64,000 nt of DNA from Tistlia sp040905785 (GTDB taxonomy: Bacteria > Pseudomonadota > Alphaproteobacteria > Kiloniellales > DSM-21159), in contig NZ_JBBDQW010000045.1 in assembly GCF_040905785.1 (NCBI RefSeq), positions 1 through 64,000 on the forward strand. The letters are read 5' to 3'. The notes under the pieces were generated by a model, which saw only the letters and a program-made list of their open reading frames with translations, ran no database searches and was not told where the DNA came from. A program made the translations under genes and the position numbers. This document shows, in pieces, positions 1 to 7,183 of the stretch; within the stretch, counting starts at the first letter, position 1, and every line of letters begins with the position of its first letter.

Positions 1-35
1 AAGCAGGAGCCATTGACATAGAAAGCCCCATACAA

Positions 36-93
36 GGCTCGGGACGAAGCGGAAGCAGGTGCGGGAGGATGCTTCGTCCCGAGCCTGTCGAGG
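36..93. repeat. Inverted repeat, GAGCCTGTCGA family
   Basis: The arms at 36-50 and 71-85 are exact reverse complements (GGCTCGGGACGAAGC and GCTTCGTCCCGAGCC), followed by a CTGTCGAGGG tail. A near copy is at 17719-17788. Shorter relatives carrying TCGACAGGCTCA or its complement occur at 3345, 3401, 6793, 6877 and 10226. All are intergenic. I see no gene in the first 244 bases apart from this element. Confidence 0.75.
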
Positions 94-244
94 GACGTGA
101 GCGCCCGGACCGCACGGCACACGATCTGACGAATTGACCCGCCGGTCGGGCTCTGCCGTACTGGAAGCGACGGCGGCGGGTCGCGCGACGGCTTGCGGTC
201 CGACCGTGCCGGGCAGCCGGACCCCGGGAGCAAGGAGCAGGCCG

Positions 245-682
245 ATGACCCAGTCCGATCCCGCCGAGGGCTACGCCGGCGACCTCGAGTCCCGCGCCGC
301 CCACGCCCTGCTCGAGCGCGAGCCGGAGGCCCTGCTCCTCGACGTGCGCAGCGCGCCGGAGTGGGAGTACGTCGGCCGGCCCGACCCGGCGGCGCTCGGC
401 GGCCGGGTCGCCTTCGTCTCCTGGAAGACCTGGCCGGGCATGCTGCCGAACCAGCGCTTCCTCGAGGCGGTCGCCGAGGCCGGCGTCGGGACCGGCCGGC
501 CGCTGCTGCTGCTGTGCCGCTCCGGCCAGCGCTCGCGCGAGGCGGCGATCGCCCTGACCGCGGCCGGCTACGGCCCCTGCTGGAACGTCTCGGACGGCTT
601 CGAGGGGCCCAAGGACGCCGAGGGCCACCGCAACAGCCTCGCCGGCTGGCGCGCCGCCGGCCTGCCCTGGGTCCAGGGCTGA
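245..682 (+). CDS. Rhodanese-domain sulfurtransferase
   Basis: A 145-residue single-domain rhodanese. The segment LLLDVRSAPEWEYVG is the usual rhodanese entry motif, and the active-site loop CRSGQRS places the sulfur-carrying cysteine at residue 91. The family moves sulfane sulfur from a donor to an acceptor in the cytoplasm. The ATG at 245 is chosen because AAGGAG lies just upstream; the frame stays open further 5', but that part has no homology I recognise. The gene sits 14 bases before metZ on the same strand, an arrangement known in other Proteobacteria, so a role in supplying or handling sulfide for methionine synthesis is plausible. That role is inference. Confidence 0.85.
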   Translation: MTQSDPAEGYAGDLESRAAHALLEREPEALLLDVRSAPEWEYVGRPDPAALGGRVAFVSWKTWPGMLPNQRFLEAVAEAGVGTGRPLLLLCRSGQRSREAAIALTAAGYGPCWNVSDGFEGPKDAEGHRNSLAGWRAAGLPWVQG

Positions 683-696
683 GGATCGGGCACGCC

Positions 697-1902
697 ATGA
701 CCGACACGCCCAAGCAGGGCCGCGCGACCCGCCTGGTGCGCAGCGGCCTCGAGCGCTCCCACCACGGCGAGACCTGCGAGGCGCTCTATCTGACCTCCGG
801 CTTCGTCTACGAGAGCGCCGCCCAGGCCGAGGCCCGCTTCAAGGGCGAGGCCGAGGGCTACGTCTACTCGCGCTACGGCAACCCGACGGTCGCCATGTTC
901 GAGGCGCGCATGGCCGACCTCGAGGGCGCCGAGGCCTGCTTCGCCACGGCCAGCGGCATGGCCGCGGTCTTCTCGGCCCTGGCCTGCCAGCTCTCCGCGG
1001 GCGACCGCCTGGTCGCCTCGCGGGCGCTGTTCGGCTCCTGCTACCAGATCGTGACGCAGATCCTGCCGCGCTTCGGCATCGAGACCCGGCTGGTCGACGG
1101 CACCGACCTGGCGCAGTGGCAGCGCGCGCTCGCCCCGGACGCCAAGGGCAGCGCCAAGGTCGCCTTCTTCGAGACCATCTCGAACCCGACCCTGGAGGTC
1201 CTCGACCTGCCGGCGATCGTCAAGCTGGCCAAGGCCGCCGGCGCGGTCACGGTCGCCGACAACGTCTTCTCGACGCCGCTGCTGCTGCGCCCGCTCGAGC
1301 ACGGCGCCGACATCTCGGTCTATTCCGGCACCAAGCACATCGACGGCCAGGGCCGCTGCCTGGGCGGCGCGATCCTCTGCTCGCGCAAGTTCTACGACGA
1401 CCGGCTGCTGCCCTTCGTGCGCCACGCCGGCCCGGCGCTCAGCCCCTACAACGCCTGGACCCTGCTCAAGGGCTTGGAGACCCTGGAGCTGCGCGTCGAG
1501 CGCCAATGCCGCACCGCCATGACCCTGGCTCGGGCCCTGGAGGCCCATCCCGCGGTCGCCCGCGTCGTCTACCCCGGTCTCGCCAGCCACCCGCAGCACG
1601 CGCTCGCCGAGCGCCTGCTCGAGGACTTCGGCACCGTCGTCTCCTTCGAGGTCAGGGGCGGGAAAGCCGCCGCCTTCCGCCTGCTCGACGGCCTCCAGCT
1701 AGTCGACATCTCGAACAACCTCGGCGACGCCAAGTCCCTGATCACCCACCCGGCGACCACGACCCACCGCTCCATGCCCGAGGCCGAGCGCGCCGCCACC
1801 GGCATCACCGACGGCTTCGTGCGCCTCTCGGCCGGCCTCGAGGACCCCAAGGACCTGATCGCGGACCTCGAGCAGGCCCTGGCGGCAGCCGCCGGCGGAT
1901 GA
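697..1902 (+). CDS. metZ: O-succinylhomoserine sulfhydrylase
   Basis: A 401-residue PLP enzyme of the Cys/Met metabolism family. It converts O-succinylhomoserine and sulfide to homocysteine. Family motifs include YSRYGNPTVAMFEARMADLE near residue 50, the aromatic and glycine residues of the cofactor pocket, and the Schiff-base lysine in YSGTKHIDGQGR (Lys213). The C-terminal run SLGDAKSLITHPATTTH of this family appears as NLGDAKSLITHPATTTHRSM. Related cystathionine gamma-synthase and methionine gamma-lyase share the fold; the rhodanese neighbour and overall pattern favour MetZ. The frame runs open upstream to 193, but that stretch is a shadow of the rhodanese gene. The start is the ATG 14 bases after the rhodanese stop. 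Confidence 0.9.
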   Translation: MTDTPKQGRATRLVRSGLERSHHGETCEALYLTSGFVYESAAQAEARFKGEAEGYVYSRYGNPTVAMFEARMADLEGAEACFATASGMAAVFSALACQLSAGDRLVASRALFGSCYQIVTQILPRFGIETRLVDGTDLAQWQRALAPDAKGSAKVAFFETISNPTLEVLDLPAIVKLAKAAGAVTVADNVFSTPLLLRPLEHGADISVYSGTKHIDGQGRCLGGAILCSRKFYDDRLLPFVRHAGPALSPYNAWTLLKGLETLELRVERQCRTAMTLARALEAHPAVARVVYPGLASHPQHALAERLLEDFGTVVSFEVRGGKAAAFRLLDGLQLVDISNNLGDAKSLITHPATTTHRSMPEAERAATGITDGFVRLSAGLEDPKDLIADLEQALAAAAGG

Positions 1903-1926
1903 CGAGACCCGGCGGCCGGAGACCGG

Positions 1927-2067
1927 CCCCTCACCCGAAACCCGCAAGAGCGGGTTTCGACCACCTCTCCCCGAGGGGGGAGAGGTAGGGCGGCGGGCAT
2001 CCGAGGCGTAGAATACCTCTCCCCCTCGGGGAGAGGTCGGAGCGGCGCAGCCGATCCGGGTGAGGGG
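1927..2067. repeat. Palindromic element with CCCCTCACCC ends
   Basis: It starts CCCCTCACCC and ends GGGTGAGGGG. Inside are a small hairpin (AAACCCGC..GCGGGTTT) and two copies of a CCTCTCCCC/GGGGAGAGG stem. It fills the gap between metZ and the DUF559 gene. A half copy is at 2452-2513, and structurally related elements lie at 7045, 20761 and 27336. No protein-coding content is supported. Confidence 0.75.
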
Positions 2068-2087
2068 CCGGCACGGACCTGAAGGCC

Positions 2088-2852
2088 ATGGTCAAGACGC
2101 CACGCCGCACCGAGCTTGCCCGCCGTCTGCGCCGCGACGGGACCGAGGCGGAAAGGCGCTTGTGGCACCGCCTGCGCGCCGCCCAGCTCGGCGGCTTCAA
2201 GTTCCGGCGCCAGCATTCGATCGGCCCCTACGTCGTCGACTTCCTCTGCCCGCTCCGACACCTCGTCGTCGAGCTCGACGGCGGGCAGCACGTCGCCGGC
2301 GCGGCGGCCGACGCACGGCGGACGCGCTACCTCGAGGCCCGGGGCTACCGCGTCCTGCGCTTCTGGAACCACGAAGTGCTCGGCAACACGGAGGGCGTCG
2401 TGGCAGCGATCCTGGAGGCGCTTGGGCGGGAGATCGGGGGCCGGGCCCGGCCCCTCACCCGAAACCCGCGAAAGCGGGTTTCGGCCTCTCCCCAAGGGGG
2501 AGAGGCAGCGCCCGCAGGCTACCGTCCCTTCCAGACCGGCTTGCGCTTCTCGGCGAAGGCGCGGGTGCCCTCGAGCTGGTCCTCGGAGCGGTTGACGGCC
2601 TCGACCGCCGGGAGCTCCTTGCGGCGCATCATGTCGAAGCCCTCCTGGACCGGCAGGTGGCGGGTCATACGGATCGTCTCCTTGATCGCGGCGAAGACCA
2701 GCGGCGGGCCGTCGGCCAGCAGGTCGGCGAGCTCGCGGGCGCGCGCCAGCAGGCGGTCGGCCGGCAGGACCTCGCTGACCAGGCCCCAGCGGTGCGCCTC
2801 CTCCGCCGCCATCCAGCGGCCGGTCAGCAGCATGTCCAGGGCGACGTGGTAG
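2088..2852 (+). CDS. DUF559 endonuclease-like protein, 3' end altered by a repeat
   Basis: Residues 1 to about 116 are a complete DUF559 domain (Vsr/PD-(D/E)XK-like fold). Features are ELARRLRRDGTEAERRLWHRL, then FRRQHSIGPYVVDFLCP, the acidic VVELDGGQH motif, and the closing RVLRFWNHEVL. Such proteins are usually 110-130 residues long. Here the frame continues to 254 residues: just after the domain it enters the half-repeat at 2452-2513 and then runs 334 bases antisense through caiD. That tail is not protein-like, so the true product is probably a DUF559 domain with a spurious extension. Cellular function of the family is not established; a nuclease role is inferred from the fold. Confidence 0.7.
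   Translation: MVKTPRRTELARRLRRDGTEAERRLWHRLRAAQLGGFKFRRQHSIGPYVVDFLCPLRHLVVELDGGQHVAGAAADARRTRYLEARGYRVLRFWNHEVLGNTEGVVAAILEALGREIGGRARPLTRNPRKRVSASPQGGEAAPAGYRPFQTGLRFSAKARVPSSWSSERLTASTAGSSLRRIMSKPSWTGRWRVIRIVSLIAAKTSGGPSASRSASSRARASRRSAGRTSLTRPQRCASSAAIQRPVSSMSRATW
2452..2513. repeat. Half copy of the CCCCTCACCC element
   Basis: CCCCTCACCCGAAACCCGC begins this copy, followed by the complementary GCGGGTTTCG and a CTCTCCCC..GGGGGAGAG hairpin. It matches the left part of 1927-2067 base for base over long stretches. It covers the place where a DUF559 gene would normally stop. Confidence 0.7.
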
Positions 2853-3304
2853 GGGATCAGGCGGTGCAGCTTCAGGGTCGCGGCGTCGGCGAAGACACCG
2901 ACGTTGATCTCCGGCAGGGCGAAGCGCGCCTGCTCGGCGGCCAGGATCAGGTCGGCCGAGATCGCCAGCTCGAAGCCGCCGCCGACCGCCATGCCGTTGA
3001 CCGCGGCGATGACCGGCTTGTCGAGGCCCGGCAGCTCCTGCAGGCCGCCGAAGCCGCCGACGCCGTAGTCGCTGTCGGCGGCCTCGCCGGCGGCGGCGGC
3101 CTTGAGGTCCCAGCCCGGGCAGAAGAACTTCTCGCCGGCGCCGGTGACGATGGCGACGCGCAGTTCGGGGTCGTCGCGGAACCCGGCAAAGACCTCGCCC
3201 ATCAGCCGGCTGGTCGCGGCGTCGATGGCGTTGGCCGGCGGCCGGTTCAGCGTCACCTCGAGGACCTTGCCGCGGCGCTCTGTGTGGATCGGGGAGTCGG
3301 TCAT
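2519..3304 (-). CDS. caiD: Enoyl-CoA hydratase, carnitinyl-CoA dehydratase type
   Basis: A 261-residue crotonase-fold protein, the same length as Escherichia coli CaiD. From memory it agrees with CaiD over its whole length: LNRPPANAIDAATS, VAIVTGAGEKFFCPGWDLKA, the oxyanion-hole segment LDKPVIAAVNGMAVGGGFEL, and the C-terminus AFAEKRKPVWKGR. CaiD interconverts carnitinyl-CoA and crotonobetainyl-CoA. GGAGGAA precedes the ATG. It is the last gene of a minus-strand series after an ADP-forming ligase and an acyl-CoA dehydrogenase, which together would supply CoA activation, reduction or oxidation, and hydration. Other crotonase substrates are possible, so carnitine is the best guess rather than proven. 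Confidence 0.8.
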   Translation of the reverse strand: MTDSPIHTERRGKVLEVTLNRPPANAIDAATSRLMGEVFAGFRDDPELRVAIVTGAGEKFFCPGWDLKAAAAGEAADSDYGVGGFGGLQELPGLDKPVIAAVNGMAVGGGFELAISADLILAAEQARFALPEINVGVFADAATLKLHRLIPYHVALDMLLTGRWMAAEEAHRWGLVSEVLPADRLLARARELADLLADGPPLVFAAIKETIRMTRHLPVQEGFDMMRRKELPAVEAVNRSEDQLEGTRAFAEKRKPVWKGR

Positions 3305-3344
3305 TCGCGGGTTCCTCCTGGCTGCGGCGCGGTCCTCGCGCCTG

Positions 3345-3437
3345 CATGGTTCGACAGGCTCACCATGAAGCGACGGCAGGCCGGGTGCCGGCTTCCAGGT
3401 CGCGCTTCACCCTGAGCCTGTCGAAAGGCGAAGCGCG
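3345..3437. repeat. Two TCGACAGGCTCA-family repeats
   Basis: The first (3345-3373) reads CATGGTTCGACAGGCTCACC then ATGAAGCGA and recurs almost exactly at 10226-10259. The second (3401-3437) has exact arms CGCGCTTC and GAAGCGCG around CCCTGAGCCTGTCGAAAGG. Both lie between the acyl-CoA ligase gene and caiD. Confidence 0.75.
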
Positions 3438-3446
3438 AGGGAGCGT

Positions 3447-5582
3447 CTACCCCTCCTCCCGCAGCCGGACCAGGGCGTCGACGGCGACGGCGCCCCGGCC
3501 CTCGGGCAGGACCAGGACCGGGTTGACGTCGAGCTCGACCAGGCGGTGGGCCTCGGCGACAGCGTAGCGCTGCACGGCCTGGACCGCGGCGACCAGGGCG
3601 GCGAGGTCGCCGGCCGGGCGGCCACGGTGGCCCTCGATCAGGCGCATGACCTTGAGCGAGCGGACCGCGGCCTCGATCTCGGCCGTGCCGGCGGGCAGCA
3701 TCAGCAGCGCGCGGTCGGCGATCAGCTCGACCAGGATGCCGCCGGAGCCGACCAGCAGGAACAGGCCGAGCTGCGGGTCGTGCCGGACGCCGACGATCAG
3801 CTCGGCCAGCGCGCCGCCGACCATGGCCTCGACCAGCAGGGCCTCGCCGAGCGGCAGCAGGTCGGCCGCGGCCGCGCGCACCGCGGCGGCGTCGGCAAGG
3901 CCGAGGCGCACCGCGCCGAGCTCGCTCTTGTGGGCCAGGTCGGCGCCGGTCGCCTTGAGCACGACCGGATAGCCGAGCGCCTCGGCGGCGGCCACCGCCG
4001 CCTCGACCTCGGCGACCCGGCGCCCCGGCGGCACCGGCAGCCCGGCGCCCTGCAGGGCCAGCTTGGAGTCCCACTCGGAGAGGGTCGTCACCGGCCCCTC
4101 GCCGGCCGGCGCGAAGGGTAGCAGCGGCGGCCGGCCGCCCTCGGCCGCCCGCCGCCAGGCGTCGCCGATGTCGGCGGCGGCCTCGACCGCGACCAGCGCC
4201 TCGTCGAGGCCGGCCAGGGGCACGATGCCCTCGGCGATCAGGCGCTCTGCGACCGCCTCGGGCAGCAGCTCGCCCATGGTCGCGACCAGGCCGGCGGGGC
4301 GGCCGGTGGCGTGCGCGGCGTCGATCAGGGCCTCCAAGGTCACGTCCCAGTCGGCGGGGTCGCAGCGGTCGGCGCGCGGCAGGTCTAGGATCAGCAGGGT
4401 GAGGTCGAAGCTGCAGTCCAGCATCGCCGAGAAGACGGCGGCGCTGCGCGCCCGGTCGGCCCAGACGAAGGTGTGGTAGTCGAGCGGGTTGTCGATCGCC
4501 ACCAGGTCGCTGAGCGTCGCCCGCACGGCCGCGCGCTCGGCCGGCGCCAGCGGCCGGAACTCGACGCGCCGCTGCTCGGCGGCGTCGGCGATCAGCGAGG
4601 CCTCGCCGCCCGAGCAGGACAGCGACGCGATGGCGCGGCCGGGCAGCGCGCCGTGGACGTGGAGCAGCTTGAGCGTCTCCAGGAAGGCCGGGATCGAGTG
4701 CACGCGGGCGATGCCGAGGCGGCGCAGGAAGGCGTCGACGACGGCGTCCTCGCCGGCCAGGGAGGCGGTGTGGCTGAGCGCCAGGCGCTTGCCGGCCTCG
4801 GAGCGGCCGGCCTTGAGCGCGACCAGCGGCACGCCCCGCTGCCGGGCGCGCTCGGCGACGCGGGCGAGGCGCGTCGGCTCGTCCAGGCCCTCGATGTGCA
4901 GGCCGACGGCGCTGACCCGCGGGTCGTCGATCAGCGCCTCGACGGCCGCGGCGACGCCGATCTTGGCCTGATTGCCGAGCGACAGCAGGTAGCCGATCGG
5001 CAGGCCGCGCCGGTTCATGGTGAAGTTGATCGAGATGTTGCCCGACTGGCTGACGATGGCGACGCCGCGCTCGCAGCGTTGGCCGCCGTGCTGGTCGGGC
5101 CAGAGCAGCGCGCCGTCGAGGTAGTTGATCAGGCCGTAGCAGTTCGGGCCGATCACCGGCAAGGCGCCGCTGGCCTCGACCAGGCGGCGCTGCAGCTCGA
5201 TACCCTCGCCGCCGGCCTCCTTGAAGCCCGAGGCGTAGGCGACGGCGCCGCCGGCGCCCAGGGCCGCCAGCGCCTCGACGACCTCGAGGGTGCGGTGGCG
5301 GTTGACCGCGACGAAGGCGGCGTCCGGAGCCTCTGGCAGTGCCTCGACGGAGGCGACGCAGGGCACGCCGAGCATCTCCTGCCGCTTCGGATTGACCGCC
5401 CAGAGCTTGCCGGCATAGCCCGTCTTGCGGCACTGGCGGATGACCATCTCGGCCTCGGCGCCGCCGATCACGGCGATCGAGGCCGGCCGCAGCAGGCGGC
5501 CCAGTGCGCCTGCCTGCGGTTCGAGCGCGCCTGCGTGGGGATCGGCCGCTGGCGCCACCGGCGCGGTTCCGTCGTCGGGCAT
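3447..5582 (-). CDS. ADP-forming acyl-CoA synthetase (fused alpha and beta parts)
   Basis: A 711-residue protein of the acetate-CoA ligase (ADP-forming) superfamily. In order: a CoA-binding Rossmann domain (LLRPASIAVIGGAEAEMVIR near residue 30), a succinyl-CoA-synthetase-like alpha part with the phospho-histidine motif LSHTASLAGED (His271), and a C-terminal ATP-grasp domain beginning near residue 500 (GYPVVLKATGADLAHKSE). The family makes or cleaves acyl-CoA with ADP/ATP exchange. Its place between an acyl-CoA dehydrogenase and CaiD suggests it activates the pathway acid, as CaiC does in enterobacteria, though by different chemistry. A GTG at 5591 would overlap the upstream stop as GTGA; the ATG at 5582 is the alternative taken here. 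Confidence 0.85.
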   Translation of the reverse strand: MPDDGTAPVAPAADPHAGALEPQAGALGRLLRPASIAVIGGAEAEMVIRQCRKTGYAGKLWAVNPKRQEMLGVPCVASVEALPEAPDAAFVAVNRHRTLEVVEALAALGAGGAVAYASGFKEAGGEGIELQRRLVEASGALPVIGPNCYGLINYLDGALLWPDQHGGQRCERGVAIVSQSGNISINFTMNRRGLPIGYLLSLGNQAKIGVAAAVEALIDDPRVSAVGLHIEGLDEPTRLARVAERARQRGVPLVALKAGRSEAGKRLALSHTASLAGEDAVVDAFLRRLGIARVHSIPAFLETLKLLHVHGALPGRAIASLSCSGGEASLIADAAEQRRVEFRPLAPAERAAVRATLSDLVAIDNPLDYHTFVWADRARSAAVFSAMLDCSFDLTLLILDLPRADRCDPADWDVTLEALIDAAHATGRPAGLVATMGELLPEAVAERLIAEGIVPLAGLDEALVAVEAAADIGDAWRRAAEGGRPPLLPFAPAGEGPVTTLSEWDSKLALQGAGLPVPPGRRVAEVEAAVAAAEALGYPVVLKATGADLAHKSELGAVRLGLADAAAVRAAAADLLPLGEALLVEAMVGGALAELIVGVRHDPQLGLFLLVGSGGILVELIADRALLMLPAGTAEIEAAVRSLKVMRLIEGHRGRPAGDLAALVAAVQAVQRYAVAEAHRLVELDVNPVLVLPEGRGAVAVDALVRLREEG

Positions 5583-5587
5583 GCTCG

Positions 5588-6748
5588 TCACGACTCCAGC
5601 GGGCGCAGCAGGTCGCGCGAGATGATGTGGCGCTGGATCTCGCTGGTGCCGTCCCAGATCCGCTCGACCCGCGCGTCGCGCCACAGCCGCTCGACCGGCA
5701 GCTCGTCCATCAGGCCCATGCCGCCGTAGATCTGCAGGGTCTCGTCGGTGACGCGCGCCAGCATCTCGGAGGCGTAGAGCTTGGCCTGGGCGATCGCGCG
5801 GTTGGCGTCGAGGCCCTGGTCGAGCTGCCAGGCGGCGGCCAAGGTCAGGTAGTCGGCGGCGTCGATCTCGGTCGCCATGTCGGCGAGCTTGAAGGAGACG
5901 CCCTGGAACTTGCCGATGGCCTGGCCGAACTGCTTGCGGCTGGCCGCCCACTGCAGGGCCAGGTCGAGGGCGCGGCGCGCGCGGCCGACGCACATGGCGG
6001 CGACCGTGACGCGGGTCGCGCCGAGCCAGGTGTTGGCGACCTCGAAGCCGCGGTCGACCTCGCCCAGGACCTGCGCCGCCGGCAGCCGGCACTCGTCGAA
6101 GGACAGGATGGAGTTGTGGTAGCCGCGGTGGCTGACCGAGCGGTAGCCGGGACGGATCTCGAAGCCCGGCGTGCCGCGGTCGACCAGGAAGGCGGTGATG
6201 CGCTTGCGCGGGCCCTTGGGGGTCTGGTCCTCGCCGGTCGCCGCGAAGACGATGACGAAGTCGGCGACGTCGGCGTGGCTGATGAAGTGCTTGGTGCCGC
6301 TCAGCAGGAAGTCGTCGCCGTCGCGCCGGGCGAAGGCCTTCATGCCGCGCAGGTCGGAGCCGGCGTCGGGCTCGGTCAGGGCCAGGGCGTCGAGCTTCTC
6401 GCCGCGCACCGCCGGCAGCAGGTAGCGCTCGCGCTGCTCCGGGCTGCAGGCGCAGAGGATGTTGGAGGGCCGGCCCCACCAGACCGAGAGCGCCATGGCG
6501 GTGCGGCCGAGCTCGCGCTCGAGCAGCGCGAAGGTCTGGTGGTCGAGGCCGCCGCCGCCGAACTCCTCGGGGATGTTCGGCGCGTAGAAGCCGAGGTCGA
6601 GGACCTTGCGCTGGATCGCGCGGCCGGTTTCGAGCGGCAGCTCGCCGTCGCGCTCGACCTCGGCCTCGAGCGGATAGAGCTCCCTCTCGACGAAGTCGCG
6701 CACCGTCTCGACCACCATGCGCTGCTCGTCGCTCAGCCCGAAATCCAT
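5588..6748 (-). CDS. Acyl-CoA dehydrogenase
   Basis: A 386-residue FAD-dependent acyl-CoA dehydrogenase. The N-terminal helical domain starts DFGLSDEQRMVVETVRDFVE. The middle domain carries ALTEPDAGSDLRGMKAFARR. The C-terminal domain has RKQFGQAIGKFQGVSFKLAD, then LQIYGGMGLM and the terminal signature RIWDGTSEIQRHIISRDLL. The ATG at 6748 has GGGAG seven bases upstream; an in-frame GTG at 6751 is possible. Co-location with a ligase and CaiD fits the crotonobetainyl/gamma-butyrobetainyl-CoA step carried by CaiA, but the sequence is also compatible with ordinary branched- or short-chain acyl-CoA substrates. Upstream is the repeat-rich gap, so its promoter may not be fully represented. Confidence 0.9.
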   Translation of the reverse strand: MDFGLSDEQRMVVETVRDFVERELYPLEAEVERDGELPLETGRAIQRKVLDLGFYAPNIPEEFGGGGLDHQTFALLERELGRTAMALSVWWGRPSNILCACSPEQRERYLLPAVRGEKLDALALTEPDAGSDLRGMKAFARRDGDDFLLSGTKHFISHADVADFVIVFAATGEDQTPKGPRKRITAFLVDRGTPGFEIRPGYRSVSHRGYHNSILSFDECRLPAAQVLGEVDRGFEVANTWLGATRVTVAAMCVGRARRALDLALQWAASRKQFGQAIGKFQGVSFKLADMATEIDAADYLTLAAAWQLDQGLDANRAIAQAKLYASEMLARVTDETLQIYGGMGLMDELPVERLWRDARVERIWDGTSEIQRHIISRDLLRPLES

Positions 6749-6792
6749 CACGTCGCTCCCTTCGCTCTCGCCGGCCGCAGCTGGTGCTGCTA

Positions 6793-6931
6793 CGCGCTTC
6801 GCCCTTCGACAAGCTCAGGGTGAAGCGCGANNNNNNNNNNCCCCCCCCACCCCAGCACCCCTGCGGCCTTTCCGTCGCCTCTTGGCGAGCTTCATCCTGA
6901 GCCTGTCGAAGGACGAAGCTCGCCAAGAGGC
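6793..6931. repeat. Two inverted repeats flanking the assembly gap
   Basis: The left element (6793-6829) has arms CGCGCTTC and GAAGCGCG around TTCGACAAGCTCAGG. The right element (6877-6931) has 17-base exact arms, GCCTCTTGGCGAGCTTC and its complement, around ATCCTGAGCCTGTCGAAGGAC. Both belong to the same family as 3401-3437. Confidence 0.75.
6831..6840. other. Assembly gap (10 N)
   Basis: Ten undetermined bases, directly after one inverted repeat and before a C-rich stretch. Ten is a placeholder length, so the real distance is unknown. No gene is broken by it on the evidence here: the acyl-CoA dehydrogenase start lies 83 bases to the left and the aminotransferase stop 343 bases to the right. 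Confidence 0.95.
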
Positions 6932-7044
6932 GCCCCGCCGCCGGCGGTAGCCGACGAAGTAACGGGCGCCGAAGCGCCCGTCCCGTCCCGCCGCGACATC
7001 GTCGCGACGCAGCGCGGCCTAGCATGCCGCCGGTGCGGGCGTCA

Positions 7045-7162
7045 CCCCTCACCCTCCCACGCTTGCGCGTGGGCCCCTCCCTCTCCCTCAAGGGGCGAGG
7101 GGAAAGGTAACCCTCGCCCCTTGAGGGAGAGGGTGCCGAGCGCCAGCGAGGCGGGTGAGGGG
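7045..7162. repeat. CCCCTCACCC element with a 23-bp perfect stem
   Basis: The ends are CCCCTCACCC and GGGTGAGGGG. Inside, 7079-7101 and 7111-7133 are perfect reverse complements over 23 bases with loop GAAAGGTAA. A sister copy at 27336-27452 differs at three adjacent stem positions, each balanced by a matching change in the other arm. It lies directly downstream of the aminotransferase stop, where it could also end transcription. Confidence 0.85.
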
Positions 7163-7183
7163 CGACGCCGCCGCGGCCTCCCC

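Noticed and set aside
3301..5433. A 710-codon Arg/Pro/Ala-rich frame inside the ligase gene
   Set aside because: Composition is that of a frame shadow in GC-rich DNA, with no recognisable motif.
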